Below, piece after piece: positions 5,135 to 9,503 of a stretch of DNA of 9,503 nucleotides. Every line of letters begins with the position of its first letter. Positions within the stretch are counted from its first letter, which is position 1. The DNA is from JBDSTZ01 sp039927975. Lineage in GTDB: Bacteria > Pseudomonadota > Gammaproteobacteria > Burkholderiales > Burkholderiaceae_D. The stretch lies in contig JBDSTZ010000099.1 of NCBI GenBank assembly GCA_039927975.1, positions 1-9,503 on the forward strand, read 5' to 3'. The notes under the pieces are model-generated. The model was given only the letters and a program-made list of their open reading frames with translations. It was not told where the DNA came from and searched no databases. Both the position numbers and the translations under genes were made by a program.

Positions 5135-6235
5135 ATGTTCAAGGTTGCCCTCGCCGTCCTCGTGTCGCTGTCTTTCATCACCGCGCCCATGGCCGAAGCC
5201 AAGTCGCGCGCGAGCAGCAGCGCCGCCAAAAAACACCTGGCGTCGAAAGGCAAGCCCAAGGCCACGATCACTTTGCGTCGCAACAGCGATGCGGCGGACG
5301 CGGGCGGCCGCCTGGTCAAGCGCGTTACCCGGGTCAAGGGACGCCGGGTCGTCGTCTACCAGCGCGTGCACAGCGCCAACAGCTTGCCCGTGGTCGCGCC
5401 GATGACTGCCGGCGACCATGCCGGCCTGAACCTCACGCGCGATCCCCTCGATCTGAAATCCAGCGTCGCGTTCGTGCTCGACCAGAAAAATTCCGAAGTC
5501 CTGTTCGAGAAAAACGCCAACGTCGCGCTGCCGATCGCCTCCATCACCAAGCTGATGACCGGGCTGATCGTGGTGCAGGCGCAGCAGGACATGTATGAAA
5601 AGCTGACCATCACCGACGACGATGTCGACCACGAAAAACACACCGGTTCGCGCCTGAAAGTCGGCGCCCGCATGACGCGCGGTAACCTGCTGCACATCGC
5701 GCTGATGAGTTCGGAGAACCGCGCCGCCGCCGCACTGGGCCGCAATTATCCGGGCGGCATCAACGCCTTCGTCGCCGCGATGAACGCCAAGGCGCGTGAG
5801 CTGGGCATGAACGACACCCATTATGTCGATTCGAGCGGACTGTCGAGCCGCAACGTAGCGAGCGCGCGCGACCTCGCCAAACTGGCCGTCGTCGCGCACC
5901 AGGAACCGCTGCTGCGCGAGTACACCACCGATGCCAAATACGTGGTCGAGGCGGGTGGCCGCCCTCTGCAATATGCCAACACCAACTACCTGGTCGCCAT
6001 GCCCGACTGGAATATCGGCTTGCAAAAGACCGGCTTCATCAATGAGGCCGGGCGCTGTCTGGTGATGCAAGCCATGATCCAGGGGCGCGCCGTCATCATG
6101 GTGTTCCTCGATTCCAAGGGCAAGCAATCGCGCACCGCCGACGCGGGACGCATGCGGCGCTGGCTCGAAGCCTTGAAACCGGCCGATGTGTCGCTGACTC
6201 AGTCAGTCATGCCGGTGGCCGCTCCGACCCAGTAA
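5135..6235 (+). CDS. pbpG: D-alanyl-D-alanine endopeptidase, PBP7 type (peptidase family S11)
   Basis: Predicted periplasmic low-molecular-weight penicillin-binding protein that cleaves D-Ala-meso-diaminopimelate cross-links or terminal D-Ala in peptidoglycan. From ATG 5135 the protein has 366 residues. Residues 1-22 form a signal peptide with cleavage after AEA. Residues 23-80 are a lysine- and arginine-rich, low-complexity stretch, and the S11 domain runs from about 95 to 350. The three penicillin-interacting motifs are SITK (136-139, nucleophile Ser136), SEN (193-195) and KTG (298-300), so it should be active. E. coli PBP7 is about 310 residues; most of the extra length here is the basic linker. 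The start is supported by AAAGGA at 5122-5127 and by a promoter whose -10 box overlaps the only earlier start codon. It is a single-gene unit, convergent with the iclR-type gene. Endopeptidase rather than carboxypeptidase is inferred from overall resemblance to PbpG; DacA-type activity is the alternative. Confidence 0.9.
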   Translation: MFKVALAVLVSLSFITAPMAEAKSRASSSAAKKHLASKGKPKATITLRRNSDAADAGGRLVKRVTRVKGRRVVVYQRVHSANSLPVVAPMTAGDHAGLNLTRDPLDLKSSVAFVLDQKNSEVLFEKNANVALPIASITKLMTGLIVVQAQQDMYEKLTITDDDVDHEKHTGSRLKVGARMTRGNLLHIALMSSENRAAAALGRNYPGGINAFVAAMNAKARELGMNDTHYVDSSGLSSRNVASARDLAKLAVVAHQEPLLREYTTDAKYVVEAGGRPLQYANTNYLVAMPDWNIGLQKTGFINEAGRCLVMQAMIQGRAVIMVFLDSKGKQSRTADAGRMRRWLEALKPADVSLTQSVMPVAAPTQ

Positions 6236-6321
6236 TCCATCGCGTGCGGCGCAATGCGGGTGGCCGGTGTTCCAGGCCTCGGGCCTTGGTCGTGGCTTGA
6301 CAGGCGCGGCGGGAAGGGGAA

Positions 6322-7101
6322 TCAGGCGCCCGGCGCGTAGCCGAGGGTGGCCGAAATTTGCCCGGCGGTCTGCACCAGGTCTTCCAGCCATTCTTCCTGC
6401 AGGCGGTCGGCCGGCGCCGAAATCGACAGGCCCGCGATCAGCTTGCCCGAATCGTCGTGGATACCGGCGGCCATGCAGCGCACCCCCAGTTCCAGCTCCT
6501 CGTTGTCGCGCGCATAACCGCGCGAACGCACCAGGCTCAGCTCGCGCTCGAGCTTGGCCAGATCGGTGATCGAATTCTTGTTATGTCCGGCCAGCCCAGT
6601 ACGCGTGGCGTAGGCGCGGATGGCTTTCGGCTCGTCCACCGACAGGAACAGCTTGCCGGTCGACGTCAGGTGCAGCGGACCGCGCCCGCCGATCGCGCGC
6701 ACCACCTGCATGCCCGAACGCTCGGAAAACGCGCGGTCGATGTAGACGATTTCGTCGCCCTGGCGCACCGACAGGTTGATGGTTTGCTGGGTGCGCTTGT
6801 GCAGGGTGCGCATGAAGTCGAGCGCCGCTTCGCGCACCGACAGCCGGCTCTTGACCACATTGCCCAGTTCCAGCAGACGCATGCCGAGGCGGTAGGTGCC
6901 CGGCTCGACCCGGTCGACAAAGCGCGTGATGACCATGTCGTTGAGAATCCGGTGCGCGGTGGAAGGGTGCAGGCCGGATACCTTCGACAATTCCTTCAAG
7001 CTCACAGGGTCGGTGTAGGTGGCCAGTGCGTCGAGCAAGGCAACCATTCTTTCGATGACTTGGATCGACGTTTTAGCCGGTTCGAGCGTATCAGTTTTCA
7101 T
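6322..7101 (-). CDS. IclR-family transcriptional regulator
   Basis: Predicted 259-residue dimeric DNA-binding regulator. Residues 11-72 form the winged helix-turn-helix, with SLKELSKVSGLHPSTAHRIL at 34-53 as helix-turn-helix and TYRLGMRLLELG at 69-80 at the wing and linker. Residues 86-255 form the IclR effector-binding domain, including GPLHLTSTGKLFL at 141-153, GYARDNEELELGVRCMAAGI at 195-214 and ISAPADRL at 227-234. The length is normal. I chose ATG 7101 because the longer frame, beginning at 7164, would overlap a good promoter. No clear Shine-Dalgarno sequence precedes it. It is divergent from dgkA, with 158 bases between the two starts, and a palindrome just after the predicted transcription start suggests autoregulation or control by a PhaR-like protein. 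Known relatives control aromatic or acetate catabolism, but no catabolic genes lie beside it, so its target is unknown. Confidence 0.92.
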   Translation of the reverse strand: MKTDTLEPAKTSIQVIERMVALLDALATYTDPVSLKELSKVSGLHPSTAHRILNDMVITRFVDRVEPGTYRLGMRLLELGNVVKSRLSVREAALDFMRTLHKRTQQTINLSVRQGDEIVYIDRAFSERSGMQVVRAIGGRGPLHLTSTGKLFLSVDEPKAIRAYATRTGLAGHNKNSITDLAKLERELSLVRSRGYARDNEELELGVRCMAAGIHDDSGKLIAGLSISAPADRLQEEWLEDLVQTAGQISATLGYAPGA

Positions 7102-7109
7102 GATGTGGT

Positions 7110-7122
7110 TGGTGCAGTGCAG
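7110..7122. promoter_or_regulatory. Palindromic operator candidate in the iclR leader, similar to the phaP operator
   Basis: TGGTGCAGTGCAG contains the palindrome TGCA-G-TGCA (7113-7121). Its minus-strand form TGCACTGCAC is identical over ten bases to the centre of the phaP operator at 3161-3175. It fits the recalled PhbF motif TG[N]TGC[N]3GCAA except for the last base. It lies about 6-18 bases downstream of the predicted iclR transcription start. Confidence 0.4.
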
Positions 7123-7134
7123 TATATGTCTCTC

Positions 7135-7164
7135 TTTATACCATAATGTGAAAACCTCTGGCAA
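7135..7164 (-). promoter_or_regulatory. Promoter of the IclR-family gene (TTGCCA-N18-TATAAA, extended -10)
   Basis: On the minus strand TTGCCA (7164-7159) is followed after 18 bases by TATAAA (7140-7135), itself preceded by TGG, so the -10 is of the extended type. Transcription would begin near 7128, about 27 bases before the ATG at 7101. TATACT at 7126-7121 is a second possible -10 box but lacks a partner. Confidence 0.55.
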
Positions 7165-7259
7165 TCGCCGATCTGAGAAGGTGCGCGGCAGCGCGAAGCT
7201 CGAACAATTCGGCCAAGCGATGCATAATGGTGGACGTCCTGAAAAGTTGAAAACAATCC

Positions 7260-7646
7260 ATGGAAAAACCAGTCAGCGAATTCAAGAGCAAGAATGGCCT
7301 CGGGCGCATCCTGTCGGCCTTCTTTTATTCCATCGACGGCCTCAAAGCTGCATGGCGCCACGAGGCGGCGTTCCGGCAAGAGATGCTGGTGGTGGTGATC
7401 GGCGTGGTCGCGGCGCTGAGCCTGAAGATTTCGGCGATGGAGAAACTGCTGCTGATCGGCGTGCTGATCCTGGTGCTGATTATTGAGCTGATCAACTCGG
7501 CGCTGGAGGCGGTGGTCGACCGGATTTCGCTCGAACGCCATCCGCTGTCGAAGAACGCCAAGGATTTCGGCAGCGCGGCGGTGGCGCTGACGGTGTGCAT
7601 CGCCCTGGCCACCTGGGTGGTGGTGCTGTTCAACCGTTTTTATTAG
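7260..7646 (+). CDS. dgkA: Diacylglycerol kinase (prokaryotic DgkA type)
   Basis: Small integral inner-membrane enzyme that phosphorylates diacylglycerol, mainly the by-product of membrane-derived or periplasmic glucan synthesis, to phosphatidic acid, returning it to phospholipid synthesis. It works as a homotrimer of three-helix subunits. In 128 residues, an N-terminal amphipathic segment (FFYSIDGLKAAWRHEAAFRQE, 21-41) precedes membrane segments near 42-56, 62-80 and 105-125. The signature ELINSALEAVVDR at 76-88 holds the residues matching E. coli Glu69, Asn72, Glu76 and Asp80, here Glu76, Asn79, Glu83 and Asp87, followed by HPLSKNAKDFGSAAV. The length is close to E. coli DgkA (about 122). 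ATG 7260 gives the canonical N-terminus, but its ribosome site is weak (GAAAAG at 7241-7246). It is divergent from the iclR-type gene; CATAAT at 7223-7228 is a possible -10 box without a good -35. Confidence 0.96.
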   Translation: MEKPVSEFKSKNGLGRILSAFFYSIDGLKAAWRHEAAFRQEMLVVVIGVVAALSLKISAMEKLLLIGVLILVLIIELINSALEAVVDRISLERHPLSKNAKDFGSAAVALTVCIALATWVVVLFNRFY

Positions 7647-7764
7647 CCTAGTTTGTCGGGGCGCGGAAAAAGCACGGTCCTTATGCGCTGGCTGCATATC
7701 GAACGCTGAAAGCATTCCTGTCAATTCACCGCCCGCCGCCGTATTCTCTGTATCAGGAGGCCGT

Positions 7765-8328
7765 ATGGCAGTAGAACTTTTCCCCGAATTTCAAGTGATC
7801 CTGGTGCCGGGACTGCATAACAGCGGCCCGGACCATTGGCAAACCCGCTGGCAGCGTGCCTATCCTGAGTTTTACCGGGTCGGGCAAGACCACTGGGACC
7901 AGCCGGACTTGCCAGGCTGGAGCGCCAGGGTCGACCAGGTGCGCGCCCAGGATCCGCGTCCCGCCCTGTTCATCGCTCACAGCTTCGGCTGCCTGGCGAG
8001 TGTGGCCAGCATCGCCCGCAACGGCCTCGACGTGGCCGGCGCCTTGCTGGTCGCGCCCGCCGATCCCAACAAGTTTGGCGTCAGCAATATGCTGCCGGCC
8101 ATCGCCTTGCCCTGCCCGAGCGTGATGATTGGCAGCACCAACGACCCGTGGATGAGCGCCGAGCACGCCGCGTGGTGGGCGGCGCGCTGGCACAGTCAAT
8201 TCGTCAACGCCGGTCCGCTCGGCCACATCAACGCCGAATCGGGCCTCGGCGACTGGGCCTGGGGGCAGCAGCAGCTGAAAGGCTTGCTGCAACGGGCGCA
8301 TGATGGTAACGTTGCAATTTCGGCATGA
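7765..8328 (+). CDS. RBBP9/YdeN-like alpha/beta-hydrolase (serine hydrolase)
   Basis: Predicted soluble cytoplasmic serine hydrolase of the compact alpha/beta-hydrolase family that includes B. subtilis YdeN and human RBBP9. The 187 residues are normal for this family. The N-terminal strand and oxyanion loop are VILVPGLHNSGPDHWQ (11-26), the nucleophile elbow is AHSFG (71-75, Ser73), the acid is probably Asp127 in STNDPW, and the catalytic histidine is His154 in GHIN, followed by the family-typical SGLGDW (159-164). The complete triad suggests activity; the natural ester, amide or other substrate is unknown for this family. AGGAGG at 7755-7760 lies four bases before ATG 7765. It lies 118 bases after dgkA and 64 bases before the peroxiredoxin gene, and could share a transcript with either. 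No strong promoter is evident in the upstream gap. Confidence 0.92.
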   Translation: MAVELFPEFQVILVPGLHNSGPDHWQTRWQRAYPEFYRVGQDHWDQPDLPGWSARVDQVRAQDPRPALFIAHSFGCLASVASIARNGLDVAGALLVAPADPNKFGVSNMLPAIALPCPSVMIGSTNDPWMSAEHAAWWAARWHSQFVNAGPLGHINAESGLGDWAWGQQQLKGLLQRAHDGNVAISA

Positions 8329-8392
8329 TCGAATCGTGCCGCCATAGTCGGATTCTTCACGTTTTCAACCACCTATTTTTACGGAGCACACG

Positions 8393-9031
8393 ATGACCTT
8401 ACGTCTGGGCGACACCGCCCCCGACTTCGAGCAGGATTCCTCGCTTGGCACGATCAAGTTTCACGAATGGGCAGGCAATTCCTGGGTGGTGCTGTTTTCC
8501 CACCCGGCCGATTTCACCCCGGTGTGCACGACCGAACTGGGCCTGACCGCCAAGCTCAAGCCGGAATTCGACAAGCGCAATGTCAAGGCGATCGCGCTGT
8601 CGGTCGACCCCGCCGAGAAGCACCGCGACTGGATTCGCGACATCGAAGAAACCCAGCAGACCGTGGTGGGCTTCCCCATCATCGCCGACGCCGACAAGAA
8701 GGTGTCCACGCTGTACGACATGATCCATCCCGAGCAATCGGCCACCGCCACCGTGCGCTCGCTGTTCGTGATCGACCCGAACAAAAAAGTGCGCCTGTCG
8801 ATCACCTATCCGATGAGCACCGGCCGCAACTTCAACGAAGTGTTGCGCGTGATCGATGCGCTGCAACTGACCGACGGCTACACCGTGGCCACCCCCGGCA
8901 ACTGGCAGGATGGCGACGACGTCATCATTCCACTGACCGTGCAAGACCCGGAAGTGCTCAAGCAAAAGTATCCGAAAGGCTTCACCGCGCCACGGCCATA
9001 TCTGCGCGTGACGCCGCAACCGAACAAGTAA
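8393..9031 (+). CDS. 1-Cys peroxiredoxin (Prx6 subfamily)
   Basis: Predicted thiol peroxidase that reduces hydrogen peroxide, alkyl hydroperoxides or peroxynitrite in the cytoplasm. The 212 residues carry the N-terminal LGDTAPDF (5-12) and the active-site HPADFTPVCTTE at 37-48, with peroxidatic Cys45. Thr42 and Arg122 complete the Prx catalytic set. Cys45 is the only cysteine in the protein, so no resolving cysteine is available and an outside thiol must recycle it. The extended C-terminal domain after about residue 165, with GNWQDGDDVIIP (169-180), YPKGF (193-197) and PYLR (202-205), is typical of Prx6 and absent from AhpC. CGGAG at 8382-8386 is six bases before ATG 8393. It follows the hydrolase gene by 64 bases. 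No OxyR site was recognised. The gene ends before a region with two strong hairpins. Confidence 0.96.
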   Translation: MTLRLGDTAPDFEQDSSLGTIKFHEWAGNSWVVLFSHPADFTPVCTTELGLTAKLKPEFDKRNVKAIALSVDPAEKHRDWIRDIEETQQTVVGFPIIADADKKVSTLYDMIHPEQSATATVRSLFVIDPNKKVRLSITYPMSTGRNFNEVLRVIDALQLTDGYTVATPGNWQDGDDVIIPLTVQDPEVLKQKYPKGFTAPRPYLRVTPQPNK

Positions 9032-9047
9032 GTATTGCGGTTGGCGC

Positions 9048-9095
9048 ACCGGCGCGCCGGTACCGCGTCATTGGTGGTTTCTCCGCCAATGACGC
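9048..9095. other. Two adjacent inverted repeats after the peroxiredoxin gene
   Basis: ACCGGCG-CGCCGGT (9048-9061) is a perfect 14-base palindrome. Four bases later a 13-base stem pairs GCGTCATTGGTGG (9065-9077) with CCGCCAATGACGC (9083-9095) around the loop TTTCT, with one G-U pair. No T tract follows, so a classical intrinsic terminator is doubtful. It may be an RNA 3' stabilising hairpin, a Rho-linked structure or an intergenic repeat. Confidence 0.6.
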
Positions 9096-9178
9096 TGCGC
9101 GCATAAGCAAATAAGCTTTCTGTTGTTTGGAATACCGCTGAGCCCCGTTACCCTTGGCGCTACTTTAAAGGTGGCGTC

Positions 9179-9503
9179 ATGTTGACTTATGTAATTTCGG
9201 GTTTCGCGGTAGGTTTGCTGGTCGGTATGACGGGCGTTGGCGGCGGTTCGCTGATGACGCCGCTGCTCACGCTCATTTTCGGCGTGCCGCCCTCGGTGGC
9301 GGTCGGCACCGACCTGGCCTTCGCCTCGATCACCAAAACCGCCGGCACCTTCACCCACCGCCTGCGCGGCACCGTGCACTGGGATATCGTCGGGCGCCTG
9401 TGCGCGGGCGCCTTGCCGGCCGCCGTGCTCGCCACCCTGGCGCTCAAACAATATGGCGCGCTCGACGCCCACATCGGCCAGGTGATCCGCTATTCGATCG
9501 CCG
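9179..9503 (+). CDS. TauE/SafE family sulfite-exporter-like permease, N-terminal part
   Basis: Start of an integral membrane transporter, cut by the end of the window after about 108 codons. The translation begins MLTYVISGFAVGLLVGMTGVGGGSLMTP, and the glycine-rich GLLVGMTGVGGGS (residues 12-24) with the following LMTPLL and VGTDLAFASITK (43-54) are hallmarks of TauE/SafE permeases (usually 250-270 residues, 7-8 helices). A second helix region, near CAGALPAAVLATLAL (74-88), is also visible. Members export sulfite, sulfoacetate or related organosulfur anions, but most are uncharacterised. A possible ribosome site, AAAGG at 9167-9171, precedes ATG 9179. No confident promoter was seen between the hairpins and the start. 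The assignment to family is firm, the substrate open. Confidence 0.9.
   Translation, partial: MLTYVISGFAVGLLVGMTGVGGGSLMTPLLTLIFGVPPSVAVGTDLAFASITKTAGTFTHRLRGTVHWDIVGRLCAGALPAAVLATLALKQYGALDAHIGQVIRYSIA

Noticed and set aside
5129..6127. Antisense frame of 332 codons opposite the PBP7-type gene
   Set aside because: The sense strand has signal peptide, SITK, SEN and KTG motifs; the antisense product is a His-, Gly- and Ala-rich shadow.
6271..6290. Small hairpin AGGCC-TCG-GGCCT between the convergent PBP7-type and iclR genes as terminator
   Set aside because: The stem has only five pairs and no T tract follows on either strand.
7102..7164. N-terminal extension of the IclR-family protein
   Set aside because: The additional codons overlap the predicted -35 and -10 boxes and do not resemble IclR N-termini.
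7719..7747. Possible promoter (TGTCAA / TATTCT) before the hydrolase gene
   Set aside because: The -35 is poor and transcription would begin almost on top of the ribosome site.

Overview
The window looks like ordinary chromosomal sequence from a high-GC betaproteobacterium, most likely Oxalobacteraceae (Massilia, Duganella, Janthinobacterium or Herbaspirillum relatives). The pointers are a phasin gene with a PhaR/PhbF-like control region, a LivG-LivF pair, a TauE/SafE permease and a typical Burkholderiales mix of housekeeping genes. That placement rests on protein character and gene content; no database search was possible. I see no tRNA, rRNA, CRISPR array, insertion sequence, integrase or phage gene.

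Layout. 1-1153 (+): the end of livG and complete livF, overlapping by one base, the ATPase pair of a branched-chain amino-acid type ABC importer. 1154-1399: an AT-richer control region with two tandem palindromes and a TATAAT box. 1400-2362 (+): an unusual membrane-anchored proline-rich protein ending in a PA14-like domain. 2388-2422: a strong bidirectional terminator shared with the convergent phasin gene, 2451-3020 (-). 3021-3385: a 365-base intergenic region with the phasin promoter, several TTGT/ACAA palindromes and, five bases before the next start codon, a perfect Fnr/Anr box. 3386-4992 (+): a tight two-gene unit of an EamA/DMT exporter and an FMN nitroreductase. 5135-6235 (+): a secreted PBP7-type serine peptidase of the cell wall. 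6322-7101 (-): an IclR-family regulator, divergent from dgkA (7260-7646, +). 7765-8328 (+): an RBBP9/YdeN-like serine hydrolase. 8393-9031 (+): a 1-Cys peroxiredoxin. 9179 to the end (+): the start of a TauE/SafE permease, cut by the window.

The genes fall into several small unrelated units: nutrient import, carbon-storage granules, envelope maintenance (PbpG, DgkA), redox defence (peroxiredoxin, perhaps nitroreductase) and two exporters. I found no convincing new multi-gene system. The most useful leads are the PA14-like anchored protein and its upstream operators, the layered operator architecture of the phasin promoter, a similar palindrome core at the iclR promoter, and the Fnr-like box almost touching the DMT transporter start.
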